Below, one piece after another: positions 42,929 through 53,018 of a DNA stretch of 64,000 nt. Every line of letters starts with the position of its first letter. The first letter of the stretch is position 1. The position numbers and the translations under genes are program-made. The notes below the pieces were generated by a model. It worked only from the letters and a program-made list of their open reading frames with translations. It had not been told where the DNA came from and searched no databases. The DNA is from Sharpea porci (GTDB taxonomy: Bacteria > Bacillota_I > Bacilli_A > Erysipelotrichales > Coprobacillaceae), in assembly GCF_009695655.1 (NCBI RefSeq), contig NZ_VUNM01000009.1, positions 1-64,000 on the forward strand. The letters run 5' to 3'.

Positions 42929-43369
42929 TTAGATCACCTCAGTTTTTCCACCAGCTGCTTCAATTGCTTTTACGGCGCTCTTAGAGAATTTGTTTGCTTT
43001 AACAGTTAAAGCAACCTTTAATTCACCGTCACCTAAAATCTTTAAACCATCTAAAGACTTCTTAACTAAGCCAGCATTCATTAATGCTTCTAAGTCTACA
43101 ACTGAATTAGGTTCAAATGCATTTAAAGATTCAATATTCACAATTGCATATTCTTTTCTGTTTACGTTTGTGAAACCACGTTTTGGTAATCTCATGAATA
43201 ATGGAGTCTGTCCACCTTCGAATCCAGGTTTCTTACCTCCACCGCTTCTAGCGCCCTGGCCTTTCTGACCACGACCAGAAGTCTTACCATTACCAGAACT
43301 TGTTCCACGTCCTACACGGTTTCTCTTTGGACGAGAACCTTCAGTGTACTTTAATTCGTTTAATTTCAT
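42929..43369 (-). CDS. rplO: 50S ribosomal protein L15
   Basis: A 146-aa L15 with the Gly-rich basic N-terminus [20 protein letters not shown] and the C-terminal L18e-type fold. AGGAGG precedes the ATG. Its stop lies 1 nt before the secY start. Confidence 0.98.
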   Translation of the reverse strand: MKLNELKYTEGSRPKRNRVGRGTSSGNGKTSGRGQKGQGARSGGGKKPGFEGGQTPLFMRLPKRGFTNVNRKEYAIVNIESLNAFEPNSVVDLEALMNAGLVKKSLDGLKILGDGELKVALTVKANKFSKSAVKAIEAAGGKTEVI

Positions 43370-43380
43370 AAATACACCTC

Positions 43381-43563
43381 CTACTGTTCTTCTACGACTG
43401 TTACTAAGTGAGATACTGTCTGGATCTGACCCTTAACATAATCGTTCATTTCTAATTCGACACTCTTGTGCATTTTTGTAAGTTTTAAAGCTTTCAAAGT
43501 ATCCTTCTGGTTTTTCTTAGCACCAATAGGGCTCTTTGTCAGCGTAATTGTAACCTTTGCCAT
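43381..43563 (-). CDS. rpmD: 50S ribosomal protein L30
   Basis: A 60-aa L30 with [20 protein letters not shown] and [13 protein letters not shown], the ferredoxin-like signature. AAGGAG lies upstream. It lies between rpsE and rplO. Confidence 0.97.
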   Translation of the reverse strand: MAKVTITLTKSPIGAKKNQKDTLKALKLTKMHKSVELEMNDYVKGQIQTVSHLVTVVEEQ

Positions 43564-43574
43564 ATTAGTTCTCC

Positions 43575-44156
43575 TTAACCATAAATTTCTTCAACAGTCT
43601 TATCACGAAGTTCAGCAACTTTTTCTACTGACTTCATTTCAGCAAGACCATTAACTGTAGCTCTTACCATGTTAATTGGTGTTCTTGAACCAAGAGATTT
43701 AGATAAGATATCAGAATAACCAGCTAATTCAACAACCGCACGAACTGGACCACCAGCGATGATACCAGTACCTTTAGCAGCTGGTCTTAAGAATACATGA
43801 CCAGACTTGAATGAACCTGTGATTTCATGAGGAATTGTACCATTCTTCATAGGAACTGTAATAAGGTTCTTCTTAGCTGCTTCACTTGCTTTTCTAATTG
43901 CATCTGGGACTTCATTAGCTTTACCAGTACCAAAGCCAACTCTACCTTTTCTATCACCAATAACAACTAGAGCTGCAAAACGCATTTTTCTACCACCCTT
44001 TACTACTTTAGTAATACGGTTGATAGTAACGACACGTTCTTCGAATTCCTTCTGTTCTCTAGGTCTTCTTTTATTGTTACGTCCATTTCTCTTTGGTCCA
44101 CGTCTATTATTAAATTTATCGTTTTTAGGACCATTAGTATTTGGATTACGCTCCAT
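43575..44156 (-). CDS. rpsE: 30S ribosomal protein S5
   Basis: A 193-aa S5. An Asn/Arg-rich N-terminal extension (residues about 1-35) precedes the core, with [20 protein letters not shown] (double-stranded RNA-binding part) and [19 protein letters not shown]. The extension is longer than in E. coli S5 (167 aa). AGGAGG precedes the ATG. Confidence 0.98.
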   Translation of the reverse strand: MERNPNTNGPKNDKFNNRRGPKRNGRNNKRRPREQKEFEERVVTINRITKVVKGGRKMRFAALVVIGDRKGRVGFGTGKANEVPDAIRKASEAAKKNLITVPMKNGTIPHEITGSFKSGHVFLRPAAKGTGIIAGGPVRAVVELAGYSDILSKSLGSRTPINMVRATVNGLAEMKSVEKVAELRDKTVEEIYG

Positions 44157-44170
44157 TGTTTAACCTCCTG

Positions 44171-44527
44171 TTAGAATTTCAAGCCAGCTTCTCTAGCAGC
44201 TTCTGCTAAAGCTTTGACTCTACCATGATAGATATAACCACCACGATCAAATACTACTGTTTCAATATTCTTAGCTAAAGCACGCTTAGCTACTTCTTCA
44301 CCGACTTTTGTAGCAGCCTCTACGTTTCCGCCATTTTCTAACTTCATGTCAAGTGATGAAGCAGATGCTAATGTAACACCATTAACATCGTCAATCACCT
44401 GAGCATAAATGTTAGTATTAGAACGGAAGACATTAAGACGAGGGCGTTCTGGTGTACCAGAAATCTTCTTACGAACTCTGAGGTGACGTCTTAAACGTAC
44501 ATCATTACGAGATTCTTTGTTTGCCAT
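44171..44527 (-). CDS. rplR: 50S ribosomal protein L18
   Basis: A 118-aa L18 with [20 protein letters not shown] and the C-terminal [20 protein letters not shown]. It binds 5S rRNA with L5 and L25. AGGAGG lies upstream. Confidence 0.98.
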   Translation of the reverse strand: MANKESRNDVRLRRHLRVRKKISGTPERPRLNVFRSNTNIYAQVIDDVNGVTLASASSLDMKLENGGNVEAATKVGEEVAKRALAKNIETVVFDRGGYIYHGRVKALAEAAREAGLKF

Positions 44528-44552
44528 GACTCGATTTTCCTCCTATCAGAGA

Positions 44553-45098
44553 CTACTTCTTACCAGCAGTCTTACCTTCTTTTCTGATGATAACTTCATC
44601 AACATATTTAATACCTTTACCCTTATATGGTTCAGGTTTTCTTACTTCTCTGATGTTAGCAGCAACCTGGCCAACACGTTCCTTAGAAATACCAGAAACT
44701 TTGATTGTAGTTGCAGTTGGGCATTCTACCTTAACACCATCTTCAATTTCAATATCAACTTCATGTGAATAACCAATGTGAAGTGATAATGTATTGCCTT
44801 TCATAGCAGCACGGTAACCAATACCGACGATTTCAAGGTTCTTTTCAAATCCCTTTGAAACACCTTCGATCATGTTTGCTAATAAAGCTCTTGTTGTACC
44901 ATGTAACTGTTTTGTAGTTTTCTGATCATTAGCTCTCACACAATTAATTTCGTTACCTTCCTGGTTAATTGTGATTAATGGAGAGAAAGCTCTTACTAAA
45001 GTTCCCTTAGGACCTTTAACAGTAACAGTGTTGTCGCTAGCAATAGTGACTTCAACATCTGCAGGTACAGTGATTGTCTTTAAACCAATACGAGACAT
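44553..45098 (-). CDS. rplF: 50S ribosomal protein L6
   Basis: A 181-aa L6, starting [20 protein letters not shown], with the two repeated alpha/beta domains and the C-terminal [20 protein letters not shown]. It lies near the sarcin-ricin loop. AGGAGG precedes the ATG. Confidence 0.98.
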   Translation of the reverse strand: MSRIGLKTITVPADVEVTIASDNTVTVKGPKGTLVRAFSPLITINQEGNEINCVRANDQKTTKQLHGTTRALLANMIEGVSKGFEKNLEIVGIGYRAAMKGNTLSLHIGYSHEVDIEIEDGVKVECPTATTIKVSGISKERVGQVAANIREVRKPEPYKGKGIKYVDEVIIRKEGKTAGKK

Positions 45099-45128
45099 CG
45101 TATGACCTCCTGTTTTCTTCTTTATTAA

Positions 45129-45524
45129 TTACCAGATGTATGCTAATACTTCTCCACCAAGACCTTTAGCCTTAGCAGCTTTACCAGTCATAAGACCTTC
45201 TGAAGTTGACATAACAACGATACCTAAACCATTTAATACCTTAGGAATTTCATTGCACTTAGCATACTGACGTAAACCAGGCTTAGATACTCTCTTTAAA
45301 CCTGAGATGACTCTTTCATTTCCTTTATATTTTAAAGTTACAACAATATTCTTTGTTGCTGGTGTGTCACCAGTTACCTTAACGTCAGCTACGAAACCTT
45401 CATTAAGAAGAATGTTAGCTAACTGATTCTTTAAATTAGAATAAGGAATTGACACTTCATCATGACGTGCTGAATTCGCATTACGAATTCTTGTTAACAT
45501 ATCTGCAATTGGATCTGTAACCAT
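45129..45524 (-). CDS. rpsH: 30S ribosomal protein S8
   Basis: A 131-aa S8 starting [20 protein letters not shown] and ending GEVLAYIW. It is a primary 16S-binding protein and, in E. coli, the spc operon regulator. AGGAGG lies upstream. Confidence 0.98.
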   Translation of the reverse strand: MVTDPIADMLTRIRNANSARHDEVSIPYSNLKNQLANILLNEGFVADVKVTGDTPATKNIVVTLKYKGNERVISGLKRVSKPGLRQYAKCNEIPKVLNGLGIVVMSTSEGLMTGKAAKAKGLGGEVLAYIW

Positions 45525-45550
45525 TCTACATGTCCTCCTTTATATATTGA

Positions 45551-45736
45551 CTACCAGCTTGCTTTCTTTACTCCAGGAATTTCACCCTTATAAGCTAATT
45601 CTCTGAAGCAGATACGGCAAAGCTTGAATTTTCTCATTACTGAGTGTGGACGTCCACAACGTTCGCATCTTGTATATTCACGAACTTCATATTTCTGAGG
45701 ACGAATCTGCTTAATTTTCATTGATTTTTTTGCCAT
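45551..45736 (-). CDS. rpsZ: 30S ribosomal protein S14, zinc type
   Basis: A 61-aa short S14 with two CxxC pairs, [20 protein letters not shown], that bind zinc, and the end [22 protein letters not shown] precedes the ATG. No zinc-free paralogue is seen in this window. Confidence 0.98.
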   Translation of the reverse strand: MAKKSMKIKQIRPQKYEVREYTRCERCGRPHSVMRKFKLCRICFRELAYKGEIPGVKKASW

Positions 45737-45749
45737 TATTTAGTCCTCC

Positions 45750-46289
45750 TTACTTAGCGAAAGGCATGCCAAGTTCAGTTAATAAAGCACGACCTTCTTC
45801 GTCAGTCTTAGCTGTAGTAACTAATACGATATCCATACCTCTAGTCTTGTTAACCTTATCGAAATCGATTTCAGGGAAGATTAACTGTTCTTTAATACCT
45901 AAAGTATAGTTACCTCTACCGTCGAATGAGTTCTTAGGTACACCTCTAAAGTCTCTTACTCGAGGTAAAGAGATTGATACTAATTTATCTAAGAATTCAT
46001 ACATTTTTTCACCGCGAAGAGTTACTTTACAACCAATTGGCTGACCTTCACGGATCTTGAAACCTGCGATAGATTTCTTAGCTTTAGTAACAACTGGTGC
46101 CTGACCAGCGATTGCTGTTAATTCTTCTACAGCTTCATCTAAGTACTTAGAGTTTGTAGTTGCATCACCAACACCGATGTTGATAACGATTTTTTCCATC
46201 TTAGGAAGCTGCATAACTGACTTATAGCCGAACTTTTCCATTAAGTTCTTACTGATTTCGTTCTTATAACGTTCCTGTAATCTATTCAT
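45750..46289 (-). CDS. rplE: 50S ribosomal protein L5
   Basis: A 179-aa L5 with YGYKS-like start ([20 protein letters not shown]), [20 protein letters not shown] and [20 protein letters not shown], all canonical. It binds 5S rRNA. AGGAGG lies upstream. Confidence 0.98.
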   Translation of the reverse strand: MNRLQERYKNEISKNLMEKFGYKSVMQLPKMEKIVINIGVGDATTNSKYLDEAVEELTAIAGQAPVVTKAKKSIAGFKIREGQPIGCKVTLRGEKMYEFLDKLVSISLPRVRDFRGVPKNSFDGRGNYTLGIKEQLIFPEIDFDKVNKTRGMDIVLVTTAKTDEEGRALLTELGMPFAK

Positions 46290-46300
46290 TATTTAGCCTC

Positions 46301-46621
46301 CTATCTCTTCTGTTCCTTAATTGTTTCACCAGTTTTTTTGTTGAAACGTACTTTCTTACCATCTTCAAATCTATAACCAAGCTTTACGCCTCTCTTAAGT
46401 TTTGAATCATAGTAAGCAAGATTAGATACGTCAATACCAGCTTCAACAGTAATAATGCCACCATCAGGATCTGACTGTGAAGGCTTTACATGTTTTGTAA
46501 CTTTATTGACATCTTCAACGATAATACGGTTTGTTTTGTGGTTGATCTTTAAGATTTTACCAGTCTTGCCTTTTTCGCTACCTGCTATAACAATGACTGT
46601 ATCACCTACGCGTAATTTCAT
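46301..46621 (-). CDS. rplX: 50S ribosomal protein L24
   Basis: A 106-aa KOW-domain protein with LRVGDTVIVIAGSEKGKTGK and the following NRIIVEDVNKVTKHVKPSQ. It is an assembly initiator for 23S rRNA. AGGAGG lies upstream. Confidence 0.98.
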   Translation of the reverse strand: MKLRVGDTVIVIAGSEKGKTGKILKINHKTNRIIVEDVNKVTKHVKPSQSDPDGGIITVEAGIDVSNLAYYDSKLKRGVKLGYRFEDGKKVRFNKKTGETIKEQKR

Positions 46622-46635
46622 CGTTTCTTTTCCTC

Positions 46636-47004
46636 CTATAATACTTCAGGAGCTAATGATACGATCTTCATGAAATCGTGATCTCTTAACTCTCTTGCAA
46701 CAGGGCCAAAGATACGTGTTCCCTTTGGTGTATTATCATCCTTGATAATTACACAAGCATTGTCATCGAATCTAATATATGAACCATTAGGTCTATTAAC
46801 ACCATATTTTGTTCTTACGATAACAGCTTTAACAACTTCACCCTTCTTAACGCTACCGCCAGGAATGGCCTGTTTTACTGTAGCTACAACAACATCACCA
46901 ATGTTGCTTGTTTTTCTATTTGAACCACCTAAGTTTCTGATAACTAAGACTTCACGAGCTCCTGAGTTATCGGCAACTTTCATTCTACTTTCGTTCTGGA
47001 TCAT
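46636..47004 (-). CDS. rplN: 50S ribosomal protein L14
   Basis: A 122-aa L14 starting [20 protein letters not shown], the canonical N-terminus, with [10 protein letters not shown]-like end ([12 protein letters not shown]). It forms an intersubunit bridge. AGGAGG lies upstream. Confidence 0.98.
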   Translation of the reverse strand: MIQNESRMKVADNSGAREVLVIRNLGGSNRKTSNIGDVVVATVKQAIPGGSVKKGEVVKAVIVRTKYGVNRPNGSYIRFDDNACVIIKDDNTPKGTRIFGPVARELRDHDFMKIVSLAPEVL

Positions 47005-47025
47005 TTAGTTGGCCTCCTTTCGAAA

Positions 47026-47289
47026 TTACTCAATTACGTCTGCTTTCTTTACAACTTCTACTAAACGGAAACGTTTTGTTTTAGATAAAGGTCTTGTACC
47101 CATGATTGTTACAACATCACCAACACGAGCTTCGTTATTTTCATCATGAGCATGGAACTTCTTAGATGATTTCATACGCTTACCGTATAATTTATGTTTA
47201 ACATGAGTTTCAACAAGAACAGTTATAGTCTTATCCATTTTAGTAGAGACAACTGTTCCAGTATAAACCTTACGATTATTTCTTTCCAT
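47026..47289 (-). CDS. rpsQ: 30S ribosomal protein S17
   Basis: An 87-aa OB-fold S17 with [20 protein letters not shown] and [15 protein letters not shown]. It lies 8 bp after rpmC in the usual rpmC-rpsQ-rplN order, preceded by AGGAGA. Confidence 0.98.
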   Translation of the reverse strand: MERNNRKVYTGTVVSTKMDKTITVLVETHVKHKLYGKRMKSSKKFHAHDENNEARVGDVVTIMGTRPLSKTKRFRLVEVVKKADVIE

Positions 47290-47297
47290 AATCTCTC

Positions 47298-47492
47298 CTA
47301 TTTATTTAATTCTCTTTCTCTAATAACTGTCTTAATCTTTGCGATTGATTTTCTGACTTCTTTAATTCTAGCAGTATTTTCTAACTGACCAGTTGCCTGC
47401 TGGAATCTTAAGCCAAATAACTCTTTTTTGAACTCTTCAACTTTGTTGTTAAGTTCTGCAGTTTCTAATTCTCTTAAATCCTGTACTTTCAT
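47298..47492 (-). CDS. rpmC: 50S ribosomal protein L29
   Basis: A 64-aa helical hairpin protein with [20 protein letters not shown], the family signature. It starts 3 nt after the rplP stop, with GAGAGGTGAG in the rplP end as binding site. Confidence 0.98.
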   Translation of the reverse strand: MKVQDLRELETAELNNKVEEFKKELFGLRFQQATGQLENTARIKEVRKSIAKIKTVIRERELNK

Positions 47493-47495
47493 GAG

Positions 47496-47906
47496 TTACT
47501 CACCTCTCTTAACGATCTTGCACTTGATAGGTAACTTATGAGATGCAAGTCTTAAAGCTTCTCTGGCAACTTCTTCTGAAACGCCGCCGATTTCAAACAT
47601 GATACGACCCTGCTTAACTACTGCTACCCATTCTTCAGGAGCACCTTTACCAGAACCCATACGGACTTCCAATGGCTTCTTAGTCTTAGCTAAGTGTGGG
47701 AAAATTCTAATCCATACCTGACCTTCACGGTTCATGTATCTATTCATAGCGATACGGGCTGCTTCAATTTGTCTTGAAGTGATCCAAGCACCTTCCTGTG
47801 CCTGTAAACCGTATTCACCAAATGCAACGAACTTACCGCCCTTTGCTTTACCTTCATATTTAATTCTATGAGGTCTTCTATATTTAGTTCTCTTAGGCAT
47901 TAACAT
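47496..47906 (-). CDS. rplP: 50S ribosomal protein L16
   Basis: A 136-aa L16 starting [20 protein letters not shown], which fits the usual MLxPKR start, with [20 protein letters not shown]. It sits near the A-site tRNA. GGAGG lies 11 nt before the first ATG; a second ATG two codons later would be 17 nt away. Confidence 0.98.
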   Translation of the reverse strand: MLMPKRTKYRRPHRIKYEGKAKGGKFVAFGEYGLQAQEGAWITSRQIEAARIAMNRYMNREGQVWIRIFPHLAKTKKPLEVRMGSGKGAPEEWVAVVKQGRIMFEIGGVSEEVAREALRLASHKLPIKCKIVKRGE

Positions 47907-47909
47907 GGT

Positions 47910-48563
47910 TTATTCAGCCTCCTTATTCTTTCCAGGAAGAATTTCTCCCTTACAGATCCAGACTTTTACACCAAGCTTACCATAAGTAGTATTAGCTTCT
48001 TCCTGTGCGTAGTCGATGTCTGCTCTTAATGTGTGTAGAGGGACGTTACCTTCTGAGTAACCTTCTGCACGAGCGATATCTGCGCCACCAAGACGACCAG
48101 ATACTTTAGTCTTGATACCTTTAGCACCAGCTCTCATTGCTGATTGAATAGCTCTCTTCTGAACTGTTCTGAATGAGGCACGGTTTTCTAACTGTTCAGC
48201 GATTCTCTTAGCAACTAATGTTGCATTAGTATCCGCATTCTTGATTTCAACTACATTGATATAAACCTGTTTGTCATTTACTAACTTAACAACTTCTTTT
48301 CTTAAAGCATCAATGGCTTCGCCATTTCTTCCAATTACTACACCAGGTCTTGATGTATGTACGAAAATGTTGATTCTCTTCTTAGATCTTTCGATGTCAA
48401 TCTTAGCTACATAAGCATTAGCTAACTTTTCTTCTAAGAACTTACGAATCTTGATATCTTCATGAAGTAAAGTTGCAAAATCTTTCTTATCAGCATACCA
48501 ACGTGAACTCCAATCACGATTGACGCCGACACGTAATCCAACTGGACTTACTTTCTGACCCAT
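47910..48563 (-). CDS. rpsC: 30S ribosomal protein S3
   Basis: A 217-aa S3. The KH domain (about residues 40-110, with [20 protein letters not shown]) is followed by the C-terminal domain with [20 protein letters not shown]. It lines the mRNA entry channel. AGGAGG lies upstream. Confidence 0.99.
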   Translation of the reverse strand: MGQKVSPVGLRVGVNRDWSSRWYADKKDFATLLHEDIKIRKFLEEKLANAYVAKIDIERSKKRINIFVHTSRPGVVIGRNGEAIDALRKEVVKLVNDKQVYINVVEIKNADTNATLVAKRIAEQLENRASFRTVQKRAIQSAMRAGAKGIKTKVSGRLGGADIARAEGYSEGNVPLHTLRADIDYAQEEANTTYGKLGVKVWICKGEILPGKNKEAE

Positions 48564-48580
48564 TTGCTTCTTCCTCCTAA

Positions 48581-48913
48581 TTATCTGTCTTCAACCACAA
48601 CAGTGATGTGGCAAGTTCTCTTTAAGATCTGAGTACCCTGACCCTTTGCTCTCGCACGGAATCTCTTTAAAGTGACACCTTCGTCAACTCTGATCTCTTT
48701 AATGTATAATTTATCCTGTTCAGCGCCTTCGTTTTCAACTGCGTTAGCGGCTGCAGATTTGATTGTTTTCTGAATAGCAGGTGTTGCCTTCTTATTAACA
48801 TAGTCAAGCATACCAAGTGCTTCATTAACACTTTTACCTCTGACTAAGTCAGCGACTAATCTAGCCTTCTGAGCGGCAACACGAATGTTTCTAGCCTGTG
48901 CTCTTGCTTCCAT
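48581..48913 (-). CDS. rplV: 50S ribosomal protein L22
   Basis: A 110-aa L22 with [19 protein letters not shown] and [20 protein letters not shown], the hairpin that lines the exit tunnel. There is no obvious change at the hairpin tip, the macrolide-resistance hotspot. AGGAGG lies upstream. Confidence 0.98.
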   Translation of the reverse strand: MEARAQARNIRVAAQKARLVADLVRGKSVNEALGMLDYVNKKATPAIQKTIKSAAANAVENEGAEQDKLYIKEIRVDEGVTLKRFRARAKGQGTQILKRTCHITVVVEDR

Positions 48914-48924
48914 GTTTTACCTCC

Positions 48925-49200
48925 TTAGGCCTTCTTGTCATCGCCAGCAGTGTGGCCTTTGAATGTTCTTGTAGGAGCGAATTCTCCTAACTTATGACCA
49001 ACCATGTCTTCAGTAACATATACAGGGACATGTTCTCTACCATTGTATACAGCGAATGTATGTTCGATAAATGCTGGGAAAATAGTAGAACGTCTTGACC
49101 AAGTCTTAATAACTTCTTTTTTACCAGCCTTGTCTAAAGCGTCAACTTTCTTTAATAAGTATTCATCGACGAAAGGGCCTTTTTTCAAACTTCTTGACAT
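48925..49200 (-). CDS. rpsS: 30S ribosomal protein S19
   Basis: A 91-aa S19 starting [20 protein letters not shown], with [15 protein letters not shown]. It contacts S13 in the 30S head. AGGAGG lies upstream. Confidence 0.99.
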   Translation of the reverse strand: MSRSLKKGPFVDEYLLKKVDALDKAGKKEVIKTWSRRSTIFPAFIEHTFAVYNGREHVPVYVTEDMVGHKLGEFAPTRTFKGHTAGDDKKA

Positions 49201-49212
49201 TGTCTATCCTCC

Positions 49213-50046
49213 TTACTTACCGTTTCTTCTTCTAACGATCATCTTGTTAGAATGTTTCTTGTGTGGTCTAGTCTTAACACCAAGAGCTTTCTTACCCCAA
49301 GGAGTAAGTGGAGCTTTACGGCCGACTGAAGTCTTACCTTCACCACCACCATGAGGGTGATCGTTAGGGTTCATTACAGAACCACGAACAGTAGGTCTAA
49401 TACCTCTCCATCTGTTACGTCCTGCTTTACCGATGTTAACTAATGAATGGTCTTCATTACCAACAACACCAACTGTTGCACGACATACAGATAAGAATTT
49501 TCTAACTTCACCTGAAGATAAACGAACAGTTACATAACGACCTTCGTTACCTAAGATCTGAGCGCTTGTACCAGCTGATCTTACTAACTGTCCACCCTTG
49601 CCAGGATGCATTTCAATATTATGGATTAAAGTACCATCAGGCATATTACCCATCTGTAATGCGTTACCAACCTTAATATCAGTTGTATCGCCAGAAACGA
49701 TCATCTGACCAACTTCTAATCCCTTAGGAGCTAAGATATATCTCTTTTCACCATCTAAGTAATGGATTAAAGCAATGTTTGCTGATCTGTTTGGATCGTA
49801 TTCGATAGTTGCTACCTTACCAGGTACATTATCTTTATTTCTCTTAAAATCAATTAATCTGTACTTTCTCTTATGTCCACCACCATGATGTCTAGTAGTG
49901 ATCTGGCCCTGGTTATTACGGCCACCTTTTTTCTTGAAAGCAACAGTTAATGACTTTTCAGGCTTTGTAGCAGTCAACTCATCTTTAGTAAGAGCTGTCA
50001 TGTTACGACGACCGTTTGTCGTAGGCTTATAAGTCTTAATAGCCAT
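49213..50046 (-). CDS. rplB: 50S ribosomal protein L2
   Basis: A 277-aa L2 with [40 protein letters not shown] and the peptidyl-transferase-adjacent loop [20 protein letters not shown]. Length and motifs are standard. AGGAGG lies upstream. Confidence 0.99.
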   Translation of the reverse strand: MAIKTYKPTTNGRRNMTALTKDELTATKPEKSLTVAFKKKGGRNNQGQITTRHHGGGHKRKYRLIDFKRNKDNVPGKVATIEYDPNRSANIALIHYLDGEKRYILAPKGLEVGQMIVSGDTTDIKVGNALQMGNMPDGTLIHNIEMHPGKGGQLVRSAGTSAQILGNEGRYVTVRLSSGEVRKFLSVCRATVGVVGNEDHSLVNIGKAGRNRWRGIRPTVRGSVMNPNDHPHGGGEGKTSVGRKAPLTPWGKKALGVKTRPHKKHSNKMIVRRRNGK

Positions 50047-50095
50047 TTTCTTTTCCTCCTATTGTTCTCCGGATAGTCTCCGATAATGAAATGTC

Positions 50096-50392
50096 TTATT
50101 CAGCTTCGTCGCCAAATAAGTTAATAGACTGACCTTCTGCTAAAGAAATAATAGCTTTCTTTTTAGCTGCAGTCTTACCAGCATAACGTCCAACTCTCTT
50201 TTTCTTTGGATGAACGTTCATTGTGTTAACTGAAGTAACTTTTACACCAAACATAGCTTCAACAGCCTGCTTGATTTCAGTCTTGTTTGATTTTGTATCT
50301 ACGAAGAAAGTATATTTATTTTCTTCCTGCATTAACTTCATTGATTTTTCAGTTAGAACAGGTCTTCTTAAAACATCAGTAATATGTGCCAT
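50096..50392 (-). CDS. rplW: 50S ribosomal protein L23
   Basis: A 98-aa L23 with [20 protein letters not shown] and [19 protein letters not shown]. It docks trigger factor and SRP at the exit tunnel. Its ATG shares a base with the rplD stop (TAATG). Confidence 0.98.
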   Translation of the reverse strand: MAHITDVLRRPVLTEKSMKLMQEENKYTFFVDTKSNKTEIKQAVEAMFGVKVTSVNTMNVHPKKKRVGRYAGKTAAKKKAIISLAEGQSINLFGDEAE

Positions 50393-51018
50393 TATGCAAG
50401 AGCCTCCTCTACAGTCTTGATAGCTTTTTCAGTCATCATTAAGTTTGTGCAGTTAAGAATGTCATAAACATTAATACCCTTAGCTTCAATAACCTTTAAG
50501 TTAGGAATATTGTTAGCTGAAAGTACTACGTTCTGATCAAATTCATCAACAACTAATAATGTCTTTCTTGGTTCATTGAAAGCTTTTAATACAGCAACCA
50601 TTGACTTAGTCTTTGGTGCATCGAAAGCAATATTATCGATTGCAGTTAATTCAGAATCAATAACCTTCTGAGATAATGCAGATCTTAATGCTAACTTACC
50701 AACTTTTTTATTTAATTTGAACTTGTAGTTTCTCTTTGTTGTAGGGCCAAATACAACGCCACCTCCAACAAACTGAGGTGATCTTGTTGAACCCTGACGA
50801 GCTCTACCAGTACCTTTCTGTCTGTAAGGCTTCTTACCACCACCACGGACAGCAGATCTATTCTTTACCTGATGAGTTCCCTGTCTTAATGAAGCTCTCT
50901 GCAGTAAGACCATATCAAAGATTGCCTGGTTATTTGGTTCGATACCGAACACATTTTCATTTAATTCAAGATCATTGATCTTTTCACCATTTTGGTTAAA
51001 TAATGCAACATTTAACAT
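50392..51018 (-). CDS. rplD: 50S ribosomal protein L4
   Basis: A 208-aa L4 with [20 protein letters not shown], the extended loop in the exit tunnel, and [20 protein letters not shown]. The start at 51018 has AAGGAGGA 8 nt upstream; a longer frame adds eight residues before it. In E. coli L4 represses its own operon. Confidence 0.98.
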   Translation of the reverse strand: MLNVALFNQNGEKINDLELNENVFGIEPNNQAIFDMVLLQRASLRQGTHQVKNRSAVRGGGKKPYRQKGTGRARQGSTRSPQFVGGGVVFGPTTKRNYKFKLNKKVGKLALRSALSQKVIDSELTAIDNIAFDAPKTKSMVAVLKAFNEPRKTLLVVDEFDQNVVLSANNIPNLKVIEAKGINVYDILNCTNLMMTEKAIKTVEEALA

Positions 51019-51041
51019 TAGTTTTTCCTCCTTCCGCTTCA

Positions 51042-51725
51042 TTATTCAGCTTCTTTAGCTTCATAAGAAACTAAATCTGCTGCTTCATTTACTTTGCCAT
51101 TAGCTTTGATTGCTGACTTAACAACAACTAAGCCCTTCTTTGGTCCTGGAACAGAACCAGAGATTAATAATACGTTCTTTTCTGGGTAAACAGCAACAAT
51201 TTCCAAATTCTGAACTGTTCTTGTTACAGCACCCATATGTCCTGGTAATTTCTTACCTGGAGCAATTCTGTTTGGCGCGATTGGACCCATAGAACCAGCA
51301 TGTCTATGAACTGGACCAGCACCATGACCCATAGGGCCTCTTGAATGACCATAACGCTTGATAGTACCAGCGTAGCCTTTACCTTTACTTGTACCAGTGA
51401 CATCTACAACTTCACCTGCTGTGAAAGTGTCTACTGCGATCTCCTGGCCAACTTCATAACTCATCATTTCGTCATAACGAAATTCTCTGATGAAGCGCTT
51501 AGGAGCTGTGTTAGCTTTAGCAACATGTCCCATTTCTGGTTTGTTTGCTAATTTTTCTCTCTTGTCTTCAAACCCAACCTGGATAGCATTGTAACCATCA
51601 GTTTCAGTTGTCTTTTTCTGAAGAACTACGTTAGGAGCTGCTTCTACAACAGTAACTGGGATTAACTTACCGTCAGTTGTGAAAACCTGAGTCATACCGA
51701 TCTTACGACCTAAGATTCCTTTCAT
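51042..51725 (-). CDS. rplC: 50S ribosomal protein L3
   Basis: A 227-aa L3 starting [20 protein letters not shown], with [20 protein letters not shown] and the loop that reaches the peptidyl-transferase centre. It carries a C-terminal Glu/Lys-rich extension of about 15 residues beyond the E. coli length (209 aa). Confidence 0.98.
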   Translation of the reverse strand: MKGILGRKIGMTQVFTTDGKLIPVTVVEAAPNVVLQKKTTETDGYNAIQVGFEDKREKLANKPEMGHVAKANTAPKRFIREFRYDEMMSYEVGQEIAVDTFTAGEVVDVTGTSKGKGYAGTIKRYGHSRGPMGHGAGPVHRHAGSMGPIAPNRIAPGKKLPGHMGAVTRTVQNLEIVAVYPEKNVLLISGSVPGPKKGLVVVKSAIKANGKVNEAADLVSYEAKEAE

Positions 51726-51746
51726 GAGTTACACCTTTTACCTTTC

Positions 51747-52055
51747 TTATAACTTAATTTCAATATCAACGCCTGATGGTAAACTTAAACGAGTTAATAC
51801 GTCTACAGTTTCAGGTGTTGGGTTCACTACGTCGATAAGACGTTTGTGAGTACGGATTTCGAACTGTTCACGAGAATCTTTATCCTTATGAACTGATCTT
51901 AAGATTGTGTAGATTTCCTTTTCAGTTGGAAGAGGTACTGGTCCAACGACCTGTGCTCCACTCTTCTTTGCTGCTTCTACAATCTTTACTGCTGAATCAT
52001 CTAAAATCTTGTGATCGAATGATTTTAATCTGATTCTGATTTTGTTGTTTGCCAT
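51747..52055 (-). CDS. rpsJ: 30S ribosomal protein S10 (NusE)
   Basis: A 102-aa S10 with [20 protein letters not shown] and [20 protein letters not shown], also the NusB partner in antitermination. It is the first gene of the 21.4-kb S10-spc-alpha block. AAGGAGG lies upstream, after a structured leader of about 120 nt. Confidence 0.99.
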   Translation of the reverse strand: MANNKIRIRLKSFDHKILDDSAVKIVEAAKKSGAQVVGPVPLPTEKEIYTILRSVHKDKDSREQFEIRTHKRLIDVVNPTPETVDVLTRLSLPSGVDIEIKL

Positions 52056-52175
52056 GATTATTCCTCCTTGTCTATTTGTTAGACAACGCTCAGCACGAAT
52101 TCCCTGAAGGCTCTTCCGTTCATGACAACGGCTATCAGCGTTTCAGCAACCTCGCACATCCCTGCGTTTCACAAC
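52056..52175 (-). promoter_or_regulatory. structured leader of the S10 operon
   Basis: On the minus strand an outer helix AACGCT/AGCGTT (52137-52142 with 52085-52090) encloses a CCGTT/AACGG hairpin and a CCTTCAGG loop, preceded by a GC-richer GCGAGGTTGCTGA segment. This GC-rich, multi-helix leader stands out from the AT-rich gaps elsewhere and is a likely ribosomal-protein binding site or attenuator. No terminator T-run is seen inside. Confidence 0.5.
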
Positions 52176-52181
52176 ACGCTT

Positions 52182-52210
52182 ATAATACATAAATCAAATC
52201 CCCATTGCAA
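52182..52210 (-). promoter_or_regulatory. promoter of the S10 operon
   Basis: TTGCAA (52205-52210), a 17-bp spacer and TATTAT (52182-52187). Confidence 0.75.
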
Positions 52211-52408
52211 GTGTTTTTTTAACTTTTTTCATGACTATAGCTTTCTTTTTTTGTTTTATGGGATGTAAAGCTATATTATGTCCACGTTTACCGGTGTTTC
52301 CAGTATTTTGCTTGTGCTATCTTTCCTAAGGCTTGTGAAAAAATGAAAACCTTTTCAAATGATGAAAAGAGGTGTACACTACAGTTGTAATAATTATGGA
52401 GGTTATGT
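52211..52408. promoter_or_regulatory. divergent region between the S10 operon and pduL
   Basis: It contains an inverted repeat TATAGCTTT/AAAGCTATA (52236-52244 with 52267-52275) of unknown meaning. Just before pduL, a 19-bp palindrome CTTTTCAAATGATGAAAAG (52351-52369) has TTTTCA/TGAAAA arms. TTTCAA, a 16-bp spacer and TACACT (52375-52380) form a weak promoter that the palindrome would cover. Confidence 0.4.
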
Positions 52409-52972
52409 ATGGAAAAAATATTAGTTGAAACTTCAGCAAAACATATTCATTTATCACAAGCTGATCTAGAAGCATTATTTGGTAAAGGCTACGAACTGAC
52501 AAAGTTCAAAGATCTTTCTCAGCCAGGTCAATATGCGGCTGAAGAAAAGGTTACAGTTGTTGGTCCAAGAAGCGAAGCAACAATGCGTGTGCTTGGTCCT
52601 GTTAGAAAAGAAAGCCAGGTTGAATTAGCAGCAACTGATGCAAGAGGTCTTGGCTTCAAGGCACCTGTCCGTGAATCTGGTGACCTTGATGGAACACCTG
52701 GTTGTGTTCTTAGAGGTCCTAAAGGTGAAATCACTATTGATAAAGGTGTAATCATCGCTAAGCGTCATATCCACTTCTCAACTGAAGATGCAAAGCACTT
52801 TGGTGTAGAAAATGGCCAGATTGTTTCTGTAAAGGTAGAAACAGCAGATCGTTCATTAACATTTGGTGACGTGGTATGTCGTGTATCTGATAAATATGCT
52901 TTAGCTATGCATATTGATACAGATGAAGCTAATGCTGCTGGTGCACCTAAGGAAGGCGAAATCATCAAGTAA
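52409..52972 (+). CDS. pduL: phosphate propanoyltransferase (PduL-type phosphotransacylase)
   Basis: A 187-aa protein of PF06130. It has the two zinc-binding histidine motifs KHIHLS (near residue 11) and KRHIHFS (near 121), one in each beta-barrel half. It exchanges CoA and phosphate on acetyl or propionyl groups. No encapsulation peptide is seen at the N-terminus and no microcompartment genes lie nearby, so it probably works in the cytosol as an acetate or propionate phosphotransacylase. GGAGG lies 7 nt before the ATG. It is monocistronic, with a palindrome over its promoter. Confidence 0.9.
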   Translation: MEKILVETSAKHIHLSQADLEALFGKGYELTKFKDLSQPGQYAAEEKVTVVGPRSEATMRVLGPVRKESQVELAATDARGLGFKAPVRESGDLDGTPGCVLRGPKGEITIDKGVIIAKRHIHFSTEDAKHFGVENGQIVSVKVETADRSLTFGDVVCRVSDKYALAMHIDTDEANAAGAPKEGEIIK

Positions 52973-52975
52973 GAA

Positions 52976-53018
52976 AAAAGGCCCTATCTCGAAGCTTCTT
53001 CGAGACGGGCTATTTTTT
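52976..53018. terminator. bidirectional terminator between pduL and the flavodoxin-like gene
   Basis: GCCC-TA-TCTCGAAG ... CTTCGAGA-C-GGGC (52981-53010), with A6 before and T8 after, so it can stop transcription from both sides. Confidence 0.92.

Noticed and set aside
37656-52055. Many rightward open frames inside the ribosomal genes
   Set aside because: They are antisense shadows of strongly conserved leftward genes, without ribosome binding sites or recognisable products.
52236-52275. Inverted repeat TATAGCTTT/AAAGCTATA as a terminator
   Set aside because: The loop is 22 nt, no useful T-run follows, and no transcript needs to end there.
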